64,000 bases of DNA from Roseinatronobacter monicus (GTDB lineage Bacteria; Pseudomonadota; Alphaproteobacteria; Rhodobacterales; Rhodobacteraceae), in assembly GCF_006716865.1 (NCBI RefSeq), contig NZ_VFPT01000001.1, forward strand, positions 3,708,824-3,772,823, read 5' to 3'. How positions within the stretch are numbered: the first letter of the stretch is position 1; each line of letters starts with the position of its first letter. The notes below the pieces were generated by a model. That model saw nothing but the letters and a program-made list of their open reading frames with translations, was not told the DNA's origin and ran no database searches. This document shows positions 25,731 to 35,165 of the stretch, piece after piece. Made by a program: the position numbers and the translations under genes.

Positions 25731-28343
25731 TTAATGCACCAGCTTCATGCGCGGGGCGTCATCGTCACCCACAGTCTGATCGCCGACAATCAGGCCATCG
25801 GCCCCGGCGGTCACGGTGACGTTTGCGCCGTCCAGAACTGTGCCCGAAAGCAGCATCTGTGCCAGCGGGTCTTGCAGGTAGCGCTGGATCACCCGTTTCA
25901 GGGGGCGTGCGCCATAGACCGGGTCATAGCCCTTGTCGGCCATCCATGTGCGGGCGGCATCGTCCATTTCCAGCGTGATCTTGCGCGCCAGCAGCCGCTT
26001 GAGCAGCCGCGCCATCTGGATATCGACAATCGCATCCATATCCTTGCGCGACAGCCGGTCGAAGATCACCGTTTCATCCAGCCGGTTCAGGAATTCAGGC
26101 CGGAAATGGGCGCGTACGGCGTCCATCACCTCGGCCTTGACCGATGCGCGGTCCGCACCTTCGGCCATCTGGCCCAGCGCTTGAGAACCAAGGTTCGAGG
26201 TCAGGATGATCAGCGTTTGCTTGAAATCCACGCGCCGACCGTGGCTATCGGTCAACTGCCCGTCATCAAGCACCTGCAACAGTACGTTGAACACCTCTGG
26301 GTGGGCCTTCTCAACTTCGTCGAACAGCACCACCTGATAAGGGCGGCGGCGCACGGCTTCGGTCAGAACCCCGCCTTCTTCATAGCCGACATAGCCCGGA
26401 GGGGCCCCGATCAGACGCGCGACCGAGTGCTTTTCCATGAATTCCGACATGTCGATGCGCACCATCGCCTGATCGTCGTCAAACAGATATTGCGCCACCG
26501 CCTTGGTCAGTTCGGTTTTGCCCACACCTGTTGGGCCAAGGAACAGGAAACTGCCAAGGGGGCGGTTTTCATCGTTCAGCCCCGCGCGGGCACGGCGCAC
26601 GGCATTGGCGACTGCGTGAATTGCCTCATCCTGACCGACCACGCGCTTGTGCAGTTCGTCTTCCATGCGCAACAGCTTCTCGCGCTCGCCTTCCAGCATT
26701 TTCGAGGTGGGAATGCCGGTCCAGCGTTCCACCACTTCGGCGATCTGCTCTGGCCGGACGGCGTCCGCGACCAGTTTCTGGGCCTCGCGCGTTTCGGCCT
26801 CGGCCAGTTTGCGCTCCAGTTCCGGGATCTCGCCATATTGCAGACGGCCTGCATTGGCGAAATCGCCTTGCCGCTTGGCGGTTTCCAGATCAATGCGCGC
26901 ACGGTCCAGCTCTTCCTTGATCTGGCGGGCGGCTTCCAGCTTGTCGCGCTCGGACTGCCATGAGGTTGTCATTTCAGCGCTGCGCTGCATCAGCTCGGAC
27001 AGTTCCTTTTCCAGTGTGGTCAGGCGGTCCTTACTGGCGGCGTCATCTTCCTTGCGCAGGGCCTCAGCCTCGATCTGCTTTTGCAAGATGTCGCGGTCCA
27101 GCGCGTCCAGTTCCTCTGGCTTGCTGTCCACTTCCATGCGCAGACGGCTTGCCGCTTCGTCCATCAGGTCGATGGCCTTGTCGGGCAAAAACCGGTCCGT
27201 GATATAGCGGTGCGACAGCGTTGCTGCCGCCACAAGGGCCGTGTCGGAAATGCGCACGCCGTGGTGCAATTCGTATTTCTCCTTGATCCCGCGCAGGATC
27301 GAGATGGTATCTTCAACGGTCGGTTCTTCGACCATCACAGGCTGGAAACGCCGTGCAAGGGCTGCGTCCTTTTCGACATGTTTGCGGTATTCATCCAGCG
27401 TGGTGGCCCCGACGCAGTGCAATTCACCGCGTGCCAATGCGGGCTTGATCAGGTTCGCGGCATCCATCGCACCCTCGGATTTGCCCGCGCCCACAAGGGT
27501 GTGCATCTCGTCAATGAACAGGATGATCTCGCCATCGGCAGATGTGACTTCGGACAGGATGGCTTTCAGCCGTTCCTCAAACTCGCCCCGATATTTCGCA
27601 CCAGCAATCAGCGCGCCCATATCCAGCGCCATCAGCTTCTTGTCGCGCAAGGATTCGGGCACATCGCCATTGATGATGCGCAGCGCAAGGCCTTCGGCAA
27701 TGGCCGTCTTGCCCACGCCCGGCTCGCCAATCAGCACCGGGTTGTTTTTGGTGCGGCGTGACAACACCTGCATCGCACGGCGGATTTCCTCATCGCGGCC
27801 AATGATCGGGTCGATTTTGCCTTCGCGGGCGGCCTCTGTCAGGTCGCGGGCATATTTCTTGAGCGCGTCATACCCTTCTTCCGCCGAGGCACTGTCGGCA
27901 GTGCGCCCTTTGCGCAGGTCGTTGATCGCGGCGTTCAGGTTTTGCGCGGTCACGGCCCCTGCATCCAGCGCGGCCTTGGCGTCAGATTTCACCAGCGCCA
28001 GCGCTGTCAGCAGGCGTTCCACAGTGACAAAGCTGTCGCCCCCTTTTTTGGCGATCTGTTCGGCCTGATCGACCACCTTGGCGGTCTGCGGGTCCATGTA
28101 AATCTGCCCCTCGCCGCCCGAAACCTTGGGGATTTTGGCAAGGGCAATGTCATTGGCCTGCGCCACGCGGTCTGGCGCACCGCCAGCGCGTTTGATCAGA
28201 TTGGCGGCCATGCCTTGATCGTCATCCAGCAGGGCTTTCAGCAGATGCGAAGGCACAAGGCGCTGGTGATCTTCGCGCAGGGCGATGGTCTGGGCGGCTT
28301 GCAGAAAGCCGCGCGCACGTTCGGTGAATTTCTCCAAATTCAT
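25731..28343 (-). CDS. clpB: ATP-dependent chaperone ClpB
   Basis: 870 residues, full length. ClpB pulls proteins out of aggregates together with DnaK. The N domain is present ([41 protein letters not shown]). The first AAA module has GEPGVGKT at 206-213, followed by the long coiled-coil M domain (about 410-530), and the second module has GPTGVGKT at about 605. The pore loop region [11 protein letters not shown] is present. A strong ribosome site AAGGAG precedes the ATG, and a possible RpoH promoter lies about 80 bp upstream. Confidence 0.98.
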   Translation of the reverse strand: MNLEKFTERARGFLQAAQTIALREDHQRLVPSHLLKALLDDDQGMAANLIKRAGGAPDRVAQANDIALAKIPKVSGGEGQIYMDPQTAKVVDQAEQIAKKGGDSFVTVERLLTALALVKSDAKAALDAGAVTAQNLNAAINDLRKGRTADSASAEEGYDALKKYARDLTEAAREGKIDPIIGRDEEIRRAMQVLSRRTKNNPVLIGEPGVGKTAIAEGLALRIINGDVPESLRDKKLMALDMGALIAGAKYRGEFEERLKAILSEVTSADGEIILFIDEMHTLVGAGKSEGAMDAANLIKPALARGELHCVGATTLDEYRKHVEKDAALARRFQPVMVEEPTVEDTISILRGIKEKYELHHGVRISDTALVAAATLSHRYITDRFLPDKAIDLMDEAASRLRMEVDSKPEELDALDRDILQKQIEAEALRKEDDAASKDRLTTLEKELSELMQRSAEMTTSWQSERDKLEAARQIKEELDRARIDLETAKRQGDFANAGRLQYGEIPELERKLAEAETREAQKLVADAVRPEQIAEVVERWTGIPTSKMLEGEREKLLRMEDELHKRVVGQDEAIHAVANAVRRARAGLNDENRPLGSFLFLGPTGVGKTELTKAVAQYLFDDDQAMVRIDMSEFMEKHSVARLIGAPPGYVGYEEGGVLTEAVRRRPYQVVLFDEVEKAHPEVFNVLLQVLDDGQLTDSHGRRVDFKQTLIILTSNLGSQALGQMAEGADRASVKAEVMDAVRAHFRPEFLNRLDETVIFDRLSRKDMDAIVDIQMARLLKRLLARKITLEMDDAARTWMADKGYDPVYGARPLKRVIQRYLQDPLAQMLLSGTVLDGANVTVTAGADGLIVGDQTVGDDDAPRMKLVH

Positions 28344-28423
28344 AACTGTCTTCTCCTTTATAAGCGCCCGGAATGTGAGGGATGCCTGCCAAGCAGCGCA
28401 GCCCCTGATGGGCCTTGAAACCT

Positions 28424-28452
28424 ATGTGGGAAGGCAACACGCCTGTTGCAAG
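28424..28452 (-). promoter_or_regulatory. Possible RpoH (heat-shock) promoter of clpB
   Basis: On the minus strand, CTTGCA (28452-28447) and CCACAT (28429-28424) are separated by 17 bp. This resembles the alphaproteobacterial sigma-32 pattern CTTG-x-x-N17-CC-x-x-AT. It is placed about 80 bp before clpB, a standard heat-shock gene. The GCAAC...GTTGC inverted repeat overlaps the spacer. Confidence 0.5.
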
Positions 28453-28519
28453 ATAGGCACAGGTGCGGGAAGCGAGAAAATTCTGCGGATTTATAAATGC
28501 CGTATTGCTTGTTGCTGTA

Positions 28520-29032
28520 TCAGGCCAGACGTGCCGCGCAGGTTTGCTCACACCATGCCAAAAGCGCGTCATAGCTGGGCGCGATGGCCTGTGCCATATC
28601 GGCGCTATAGGTCAGAAACCCGTCCAGATTGTTGCGGTTGACCGATGTCAGGACCGGAATACCCTCTGACAAAGCCTTGCCGATCACCGCGCGAAACCCG
28701 CGGCCCTCAACTTCGGATTTGCCGAATTTGTTGATAATCAGCAGGGCGGGGCGGTGGTCCAGATCGGCCTCGACCAGACCGACGGCGTTCTCCAGCCCGA
28801 TAGGGTCCAGTCGGCACCCTCTCGAATGGGGGCCAAGGTCTTGGCTGATGCGCAGCGAATGGTCATGGCCCAACACGCACAGGTCCATGTCACAATGCCT
28901 GTCCGGCCGTGTTTCACGGTTTATCTGCACCACGCCTGCCAGCGGCCAGCCGCGTGCATGCAGGCTGTCTGCCAGTTCGGCCAGCAATTTGTCAGCTGCG
29001 CCGCGCCCCTCTGCCGTGACATATCCCAACAT
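28520..29032 (-). CDS. DUF2478 protein (molybdenum-linked NTPase-like)
   Basis: 170 residues. It resembles DUF2478 proteins, which occur beside molybdate or molybdenum cofactor genes: MLGYVTAEGRG.ADKLLAELADSLHARGWPLAGVVQIN, CDMDLCVLG, RGCRLDP, and LLIINKFGKSEVEGRGFRAVIGKAL...GIPVLTSVN. The NKFGK.E.EG.G segment is typical. No complete P-loop is seen. It is divergent from fdhD with 70 bp between, so it probably shares regulation with the cofactor operon. The function is not established to my knowledge. Confidence 0.75.
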   Translation of the reverse strand: MLGYVTAEGRGAADKLLAELADSLHARGWPLAGVVQINRETRPDRHCDMDLCVLGHDHSLRISQDLGPHSRGCRLDPIGLENAVGLVEADLDHRPALLIINKFGKSEVEGRGFRAVIGKALSEGIPVLTSVNRNNLDGFLTYSADMAQAIAPSYDALLAWCEQTCAARLA

Positions 29033-29102
29033 GGCCCTGCCCTTTTCCTATGCACATGTTATATGCCATTTAGTCTGAAACAAGCGGCAGGACCAGATAA
29101 CA

Positions 29103-29972
29103 ATGCCCCACCCCCCCCGGCATTTTCCCGACCCCACCAATCCGCGCCTGACGCGCGCGGTTGCAGGGCATGACCATACGGGTCAGTTGCAGCATATCCG
29201 TGTGGTCGAGGAACGCCCCCTGACGATTTTCCTGAATGCACAGGAAATCGTCACGGCCATGACGATTGGCGATTACCCCGAGTATCTGGCAATGGGATTC
29301 CTGCGCAATCAGGGCATGTTGCGCGATGATGATGAAATCACGGCGGTAGACTACGATGATGATCTGGAAGTGGTGATCGTCCGAACCACGCGCCAGACCA
29401 GCTATGAAGAAAAGGTAAAGAAGAAAACCCGCACGTCGGGCTGCGCCGTGGGCACTGTGTTTGGCGACATGATGGAGGGGCTGGAGGGGCTGACCCTGCC
29501 GCCTGCCGAAATCCGCACAAGCTGGCTGTATGCGCTGGCGAAAGAGATCAATACCTTGCCGTCGCTCTATCTGGAAGCGGGGGCGATTCATGGCACAGTA
29601 CTGTGCCAGCAAGGCGAAATTCTGGTCTATATGGAAGATGTGGGCCGCCACAACGCTGTGGACAAGATATCGGGCTGGATGCTGAAGCATGGCGTCAGCG
29701 GTGCCGACAAGATCCTGTATACCACAGGGCGGCTGACATCCGAGATGGTGATAAAGACCGCGCAGATGGGCATTCCGGTGCTGGCGTCGCGGTCCGGTTT
29801 CACGGCTTGGGGGGTCGAGATTGCCCAGCAGGTCGGGCTGACATTGATCGGGCGGATGCGCGGGCAGCGCTTTATCTGCTTGTCGGGCGAGGGGCGGCTG
29901 ATCCGCGATGCCGATGTCGCTGCTGTGCCCGATGAAGACCGCAAGCACCGCCGCAAGGGGGGTGCGGCATGA
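29103..29972 (+). CDS. fdhD: Formate dehydrogenase accessory sulfurtransferase FdhD
   Basis: 289 residues. FdhD passes sulfur from a cysteine desulfurase to the molybdenum cofactor, activating formate dehydrogenase. Seen are LTIFLNAQEIVTAMTIGDYPEYLAMGFLRNQG, the loop with the sulfur-carrying cysteine (Cys114 in TSGCAVGT; the second Cys of the E. coli CxxC is missing here), HGTVLC...EDVGRHNAVDKISGWML, and TGRLTSEMVIKTAQMGIPVLASRSG. The stop overlaps the mobA start (ATGA). It is first in a four-gene overlapping operon. Confidence 0.95.
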   Translation: MPHPPRHFPDPTNPRLTRAVAGHDHTGQLQHIRVVEERPLTIFLNAQEIVTAMTIGDYPEYLAMGFLRNQGMLRDDDEITAVDYDDDLEVVIVRTTRQTSYEEKVKKKTRTSGCAVGTVFGDMMEGLEGLTLPPAEIRTSWLYALAKEINTLPSLYLEAGAIHGTVLCQQGEILVYMEDVGRHNAVDKISGWMLKHGVSGADKILYTTGRLTSEMVIKTAQMGIPVLASRSGFTAWGVEIAQQVGLTLIGRMRGQRFICLSGEGRLIRDADVAAVPDEDRKHRRKGGAA

Positions 29973-30577
29973 GCGCGCCTTTGGGTGTTATTCTGGCGGG
30001 CGGGCAAGCCACGCGCATGGGCGGGGGTGACAAGGGCTTGCGGGTCGTGGCGGGCAAGCGCCTGTTGGATCATGTCCTTGACCGGCTGGCCCCGCAAGTG
30101 GAGCAGATCGCGCTGAATGCCAATGGCGCGCCCGCGCGATTTGACGCATTCGGCCTGCCGGTTCTGGCCGATTCCTTGCCGGATTGGCCCGGCCCTTTGG
30201 CCGGTGTGCTGGCGGGGCTGGACTGGGCGGCAGGGCAGGGGGCCGCGTCGATTGTCACGGTCGCAGCGGACACCCCGTTTTTCCCCCGCGATCTGGTGGC
30301 GCGGTTGCAGGCGGCGGCAGGCCCAACCGGGCTGGCGCTGGCCGCCACGCGTGAGGGGGACAAGCTGTGGCGGCACCCGACCTTTGGCCTGTGGCCTGTC
30401 GCGCTGCGCGAGGATTTGCGCGCGGCCCTGACGGGCGGCTTGCGCAAGGTCGTTTTGTGGACAGACCAGCACGGCGCAGGCACGGCGGAATTCGACACCG
30501 TGCCGTTCGATCCCTTCTTCAACATCAACACCCCGCAGGATATCGAGATTGCCGAAACTCTTGTGAGGCAGGCATGA
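29969..30577 (+). CDS. mobA: Molybdenum cofactor guanylyltransferase
   Basis: 202 residues. MobA adds GMP to molybdopterin to make the guanine dinucleotide cofactor. The nucleotide-binding opening ILAGGQATRMGGGDKGL lies near residues 8-24, with LADSLPDWPGPLAGVLAGLDWA, AADTPFF for metal binding and FFNINTPQDIE at the end. It overlaps fdhD and mobB by 4 bp on each side. Confidence 0.95.
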   Translation: MSAPLGVILAGGQATRMGGGDKGLRVVAGKRLLDHVLDRLAPQVEQIALNANGAPARFDAFGLPVLADSLPDWPGPLAGVLAGLDWAAGQGAASIVTVAADTPFFPRDLVARLQAAAGPTGLALAATREGDKLWRHPTFGLWPVALREDLRAALTGGLRKVVLWTDQHGAGTAEFDTVPFDPFFNINTPQDIEIAETLVRQA

Positions 30578-31074
30578 ACCTATACGGCGTGACAGGCTGG
30601 AAGAATACCGGCAAGACCGGCCTGATGGAACGGCTGGTGGCCGAAATGGTCGCGCGTGGACTGACAGTCTCGACCGTGAAGCACGCGCATCATGACACAG
30701 AAATTGACCATCCGGGCCGCGATTCCTATCGTCACCGCGTGGCCGGTGCGCGCGAGGTGGTTTTATCCTCGCCCCGACGCTGGGCGGTGATGCACGAATT
30801 ACGCGACCAGCCAGAGCCGATGTTGGCAGAACTGCTGACCCGCCTGTCGCCTGTCGATCTGGTGCTGATCGAGGGGTATAAGCGCGCCGATCACCCCAAA
30901 ATCGAGGCCTATCGCAGTGAGGCGGGCCGTGATCTGTTGGCGCGCGACAATCCGACCATTCGCGCCGTGGCGTCAGATGTCGCGCTGCAAGGGCTGGCGC
31001 AGCCTGTGCTGCATCTGGATGACACCAGCGCCATTGCCGATTTCATCCTGCGTGATCTGGGGGTGCAGGCATGA
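30574..31074 (+). CDS. mobB: Molybdopterin-guanine dinucleotide biosynthesis adaptor MobB
   Basis: 166 residues from the ATG at 30574 (overlap ATGA with mobA). A P-loop GTP-binding protein: GWKNTGKT at 8-15, STVKHAHHDTEIDHPGRDSYRHRVAGA, and LVLIEGYKRADHPKIEAYR, all typical of MobB. It assists MobA. The stop overlaps the start of the moeA fusion by 4 bp. Confidence 0.95.
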   Translation: MNLYGVTGWKNTGKTGLMERLVAEMVARGLTVSTVKHAHHDTEIDHPGRDSYRHRVAGAREVVLSSPRRWAVMHELRDQPEPMLAELLTRLSPVDLVLIEGYKRADHPKIEAYRSEAGRDLLARDNPTIRAVASDVALQGLAQPVLHLDDTSAIADFILRDLGVQA

Positions 31075-33188
31075 GCCGGTTTGACCGCGTCGTGGTGGTC
31101 GACTGGTCGGCCAATGCCACACCGAAACTGGGCGCAGATTCCATCTGGATCGGGCGTGCAGGCGCGGGCAGCGGCCCGCCGCAAAATATCGCAACACGCC
31201 TTGAGAGTATGGAAGCCCTGCGCACCGAGATTGCAGCGGTGCTGCAAGCCGGACAGCGGATGCTTATTGCGTTTGATATCGGCTTTGGGTTTCCGCGCGG
31301 GTTTGCGGGGCATCTGACGGGCAAGCGTGACGCGCTGGCCGTCTGGGACTGGCTGGCCGCGCGCATCACCGATGACGCGCGCAACGGCAATAACCGTTTT
31401 GAGGTGGCCGCCGAGATTAACCGCCAGTTTCCCGGTATCGGCCCCTTCTGGGGCAGGCCCAATGGCCGCGATCTGCCTGATCTGCCTGCCAAGGGCAGTT
31501 TGCGCGCGGGGCATGGGCTGGACGAGTTGCGCGCGACCGAGGCACTGTGTTCGGGCGCGCACCCGATGTGGAAATTATACACCACCGGCTCTGTCGGGTC
31601 GCAAAGCCTATTGGGGCAGGCGCATCTGGCCGCTTTGCGCCATGAATTTGGCGACGCGCTGTCGGTCTGGCCCATGGAAGGGGCCGAGGCGCCCATCGTT
31701 CTGGCGGAAACCTATCTGTCGCTGATTGATCCGGCGGTGCGGCTGGCGCGGGGCTATCCTTGCAAGGATGCAGCCCAAGTGGACCTGCTGGCGCTGGCGT
31801 TCAACCGCGCGGATATGGGGCAGTTGACAGCCGCGCCTGCGCCCCCGGATGTTTTGCGCGAAGAAGGCTGGATTTTGGGCGCAGGACATGGGGCGCATCT
31901 GCTGGCCATGTTGGAGCAAACCACCCTGACCCCGCCCCGATTGCGCAATGATTGTTTTGCCATGCCGCAGGGTGTCGATTGGGTGCCTGTGGATACTGCC
32001 CTTGCACGGCTGCGCGATGCATTGCACCCGCTGACAGCGGCAGAGGATGTCACTGTGCGTCAGGCGGGCGGGCGCGTGCTGGCGCAAGACCTTGTGGCGC
32101 GGCGTGCAAACCCGCCGGCTGCAAATTCCGCAGTGGACGGGTATGGATTCATGCAAGGGGCGTTGCAGGGGGATGGCCCTTATACCCTGCCGCTTGTGGC
32201 GGGGCGGGCGGCGGCCGGCCAACCCTTTGGTGATGTAGTGCCACATGGGCATGCCATCCGTATATTGACCGGGGCCATTCTGCCCGAAGGGGTGGATACG
32301 GTCGTTCTGGAAGAAGATTGTGCCAGCGATGGGGCGCGCGTGGCCTTTGACGGGCCGATCAAGCCGCGCATCAACACGCGCAAAGCGGGCGAAGATGTTG
32401 GCGCGGGCGCGTCCTTCCTGCCAAAGGGGCGTGTGCTGACGCCTGCTGATCTGGCGCTGGCCTCTGCACTTGGTGTTGGCTATGTGCAGGTGCATCGGCG
32501 CTTGCGGGTAGGGGTGCTGTCAACGGGGGATGAATTGCTGGCCGACCCCGATGCAACGGCGCAACCCCATCAGATTTTCGACGCCAACCGCCCCATGTTG
32601 CTGGAAATCGCGCGCAGGTGGGGGCATGTGCCGGTTGATCTGGGCCACATCCCGGATGATCCCGCAGGCATTGCCACTGCGCTGGACGAGGGCGCGCGTG
32701 ATTGCGATGTGATTCTGACCTCTGGCGGGGCATCAGCGGGGGATGAGGACCATGTCTCGCGCCTGCTGCGCGAGGCGGGCACGCTGAGCAGTTGGCGTAT
32801 CGCGCTGAAACCGGGGCGTCCGTTGGCATTGGCATTGTGGCAAGGTGTGCCGGTGCTGGGCTTGCCGGGCAATCCGGTCGCGGCCTTTGTCTGCACATTG
32901 ATCTTTGGCCGCCCGGCGCTGTCGCTGATGGCGGGCTGTGGGTGGCAAGATCCAAAGGGGTTCATGGTCGAGGCCGCTTTCACGAAATCCAAGAAACCAG
33001 GGCGGCGCGAATATTTGCGCGCGCGGCTGGATGCGGCAGGCCGGGTCGAGGTGTTTGCATCCGAAGGGTCAGGCCGGATCAGCGGTTTAAGCTGGGCCGA
33101 GGGGCTGGTTGAATTGCCCGACGAGGCCGCCTCGATCCGGCCCGGAGCATTGGTGCGCTACATCCCCTTCACAAGTTTCGGGCTGTAA
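31071..33188 (+). CDS. moeA: Fusion: RNase H-fold-like N-terminal domain + MoeA
   Basis: 705 residues, far longer than MoeA (about 400). The C-terminal part (about 300-705) is a full molybdopterin molybdotransferase: PPAANSAVDGYGF, RILTGAILPEGVDTVVLEED, GVGYVQVHRRLRVGVLSTGDEL, DANRPML, LTSGGASAGDEDHV and PVLGLPGNPVAAFV. It inserts molybdenum into molybdopterin. The N-terminal 290 residues are separate: VVVVDWSANATPKLG (Asp11) and IAFDIGFGFPRG (Asp69) suggest a DUF429-like RNase H fold, with later R/E-rich segments. No function is known to me for that half. It is last in the fdhD-mobA-mobB operon. Confidence 0.85.
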   Translation: MSRFDRVVVVDWSANATPKLGADSIWIGRAGAGSGPPQNIATRLESMEALRTEIAAVLQAGQRMLIAFDIGFGFPRGFAGHLTGKRDALAVWDWLAARITDDARNGNNRFEVAAEINRQFPGIGPFWGRPNGRDLPDLPAKGSLRAGHGLDELRATEALCSGAHPMWKLYTTGSVGSQSLLGQAHLAALRHEFGDALSVWPMEGAEAPIVLAETYLSLIDPAVRLARGYPCKDAAQVDLLALAFNRADMGQLTAAPAPPDVLREEGWILGAGHGAHLLAMLEQTTLTPPRLRNDCFAMPQGVDWVPVDTALARLRDALHPLTAAEDVTVRQAGGRVLAQDLVARRANPPAANSAVDGYGFMQGALQGDGPYTLPLVAGRAAAGQPFGDVVPHGHAIRILTGAILPEGVDTVVLEEDCASDGARVAFDGPIKPRINTRKAGEDVGAGASFLPKGRVLTPADLALASALGVGYVQVHRRLRVGVLSTGDELLADPDATAQPHQIFDANRPMLLEIARRWGHVPVDLGHIPDDPAGIATALDEGARDCDVILTSGGASAGDEDHVSRLLREAGTLSSWRIALKPGRPLALALWQGVPVLGLPGNPVAAFVCTLIFGRPALSLMAGCGWQDPKGFMVEAAFTKSKKPGRREYLRARLDAAGRVEVFASEGSGRISGLSWAEGLVELPDEAASIRPGALVRYIPFTSFGL

Positions 33189-33355
33189 CGCCGCCGCAGT
33201 TGCGCCCGCTCGCCACGCCAGTCTGTTGCCAAAACCTTCATAAATTTTGCACAAAGCTAAAGATTGTCGCAGTGCTGACCCGCTGTGACCGCATTCTTGC
33301 CCAAATTGCAGTGGACAGTGGCATTTGGAAATTCTGAATTTTGCAGGGCGTACTC

Positions 33356-34261
33356 ATGGACAGATTGACCGAAATGGAAGCTTTTGCCACGGTTGTGGAC
33401 CAAGGCGGGTTTACAGATGCGGCGCGCAAAATGGGCATTTCCAAATCCGCGGTCTCCAAGCATGTCTCGTCACTGGAAACCCGTCTGGGCGCGCGATTGC
33501 TGAACCGCACGACCCGCCGTGTCAGCCCCACCGATATCGGATTGGCCTATTATGACCGCGCGCGGCGCGTGCTCAATGACGCAGGCGATGCGGATAATCT
33601 GGTCACGTCGATGCAATCCGCGCCCTCGGGCATTTTGCGTATTGCGGTTCCGACAGATTTTGGTGCCACGCATCTGTCGCCCGTCTTGGGGGATTTCCTG
33701 AACCGCTATCCCGATGTGTCGGTCAATATGGTGCTGAAAAACCGCTATGTCGAGTTGATCTCGGAAGGGTTCGATCTGGCCATCCGCATGGGCGAGATGG
33801 ATGACAGCAGCCTGCGTGCGCGCAAGATCTGCGAAGCCACGCAACGGCTGATCGCCGCGCCCGCCTATCTGGCCAAACAAGGCCGCCCGACGCGGATTGA
33901 CGACCTGAATGACCATCGTTTGCTGTATTATTCGCATAACGCAGCCAGTTCGGTTTGGCGGATCGCGGCCCCGTCGGGCGAAGTGCGCCAAGTGCGCTCT
34001 GCCTCTTGGTTCTCGGTCAATGACGGGCAATCTTTGCTGACTGCGGCCATAAACGGACTGGGCATCGCCTATCTGCCAAGCTTTCTCTATGCACCCGCGA
34101 TGAAGGCCGGTCTGGTCGAAGATGTGATCCCTGACCTGCCACGCGATGTGCAAAGCCTGCACGCGGTCTATCCGGCAGGGCGCTACACCCAGCCAAAGGC
34201 GCGTGCACTCATTGATTTTCTGGTCGAGACATTTGGCGCGCGTTCCGCTGATGACTGGTAA
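33356..34261 (+). CDS. LysR family transcriptional regulator
   Basis: 301 residues from the ATG at 33356 (preceded by CAGGG). The N-terminal winged helix is LTEMEAFATVVDQGGFTDAARKMGISKSAVSKHVSSLETRLGARLLNRTTRRVSPTDIG, followed by a periplasmic-binding-like effector domain (GILRIAVPTDFGATHLSPVLGDFLNRYPDVSVNMVL). This is the CrgA / DsdC-like branch common in proteobacteria. It lies 167 bp after moeA and converges on rlmH, so its targets cannot be inferred from neighbours. Confidence 0.92.
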   Translation: MDRLTEMEAFATVVDQGGFTDAARKMGISKSAVSKHVSSLETRLGARLLNRTTRRVSPTDIGLAYYDRARRVLNDAGDADNLVTSMQSAPSGILRIAVPTDFGATHLSPVLGDFLNRYPDVSVNMVLKNRYVELISEGFDLAIRMGEMDDSSLRARKICEATQRLIAAPAYLAKQGRPTRIDDLNDHRLLYYSHNAASSVWRIAAPSGEVRQVRSASWFSVNDGQSLLTAAINGLGIAYLPSFLYAPAMKAGLVEDVIPDLPRDVQSLHAVYPAGRYTQPKARALIDFLVETFGARSADDW

Positions 34262-34293
34262 GCCCGCGCCCGTCTGACACGGCCAGGCCCAGA

Positions 34294-34764
34294 TCAGTCG
34301 CGGTGATAGGGACCACCCGCCAGAATTGTGGATGCGCGATAGATTTGTTCGCACAGCATAACCCGCGCCAGCATATGCGGCCAGACCATCCGGCCAAGGG
34401 ACACCAGCTTGTGTGCGCGATCCCGAATCGACGGGTCCAACCCATCCGCACCGCCAATCACAAAAGCCAGATCACTTGTCCCGCCATCGCGCTGCGCGGC
34501 CAGCAATTGCGCAAAGCTGCGCGAATCCAGCATGTCCCCGCGTTCATCCAGCGCGATGACGGTGCCGCCAGTTGGCAGCGCGCGGTCCAGCAGGCGCGCT
34601 TCGTCGGCAGACGTCACCGCCTTGCGGTCGTCAATCTCATGTTCAAGGCAAGGGCCAAGCGACAATGCGCGCCCTGTTCGATCAAACCGCGTGATGTAAT
34701 CGTCGATCAGCGCGCGCTCCGGCCCTTTGCGGATGCGCCCGATCGCGCAGATATGCAGCCGCAT
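34294..34764 (-). CDS. rlmH: 23S rRNA (pseudouridine1915-N3)-methyltransferase RlmH
   Basis: 156 residues from the ATG at 34764. A SPOUT-class methyltransferase: RLHICAIGRIRKGPERALIDDY at the start, LDERGDMLDSRSFAQLL, FVIGGADGLDPSIRDRAHKLVSLGRMVWPHMLARVMLCEQIYRA, and the ending YHRD. It modifies pseudouridine 1915 in helix 69 of the ribosome. It abuts rsfS (the stop and start share base 34764), a common pairing. Confidence 0.96.
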   Translation of the reverse strand: MRLHICAIGRIRKGPERALIDDYITRFDRTGRALSLGPCLEHEIDDRKAVTSADEARLLDRALPTGGTVIALDERGDMLDSRSFAQLLAAQRDGGTSDLAFVIGGADGLDPSIRDRAHKLVSLGRMVWPHMLARVMLCEQIYRASTILAGGPYHRD

Positions 34765-35150
34765 CAGGCCACAGGTTTGTTGCCTGTGTCCTGCCACATC
34801 TTTTCAAGCTGGTAGAACTCGCGCACTTCCGGGCGGAAGATGTGAATGACGACATCGCCTGCATCAATCAGAACCCAGTCGCCGACATCCTTGCCTTCGC
34901 AGCGCGCGGACAGGCGGAAGGTTTCCTTCAACCGGTCGAGCAGCTTTTGCGCCAAGGCGGCCACTTGCCGGGTGGAACGCCCCGAGCAAATGACCATATG
35001 GTCAGCAATGGCTGTCCTTCCACGCAAATCAATGGTGAGGATGTCTTCGGCCTTGTCATCGTCAAGCGAGGTCAAAACCAACTCCAGTATCGCGTCACTG
35101 CTAAGAGTGGGTGCGGACGGGTTGGCCGAGCGGGCCGCAATGGCGGTCAT
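34764..35150 (-). CDS. rsfS: Ribosomal silencing factor RsfS
   Basis: 128 residues from the ATG at 35150. RsfS binds L14 and blocks subunit joining when nutrients run low. Family sequence: LVLTSLDDDKAEDILTIDLRGRTAIADHMVICSGRSTRQVAALAQKL and EGKDVGDWVLIDAGDVVIHIFRPEVREFYQLEKMW. The ATG has no close ribosome site. An AGGAGG at 35174-35179 lies 8 bp before an in-frame CTG at 35165, five codons upstream, so a CTG start (133 residues) is possible. It is followed without a gap by rlmH. Confidence 0.95.
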   Translation of the reverse strand: MTAIAARSANPSAPTLSSDAILELVLTSLDDDKAEDILTIDLRGRTAIADHMVICSGRSTRQVAALAQKLLDRLKETFRLSARCEGKDVGDWVLIDAGDVVIHIFRPEVREFYQLEKMWQDTGNKPVA

Positions 35151-35165
35151 GTCAGTGTAAGACAG

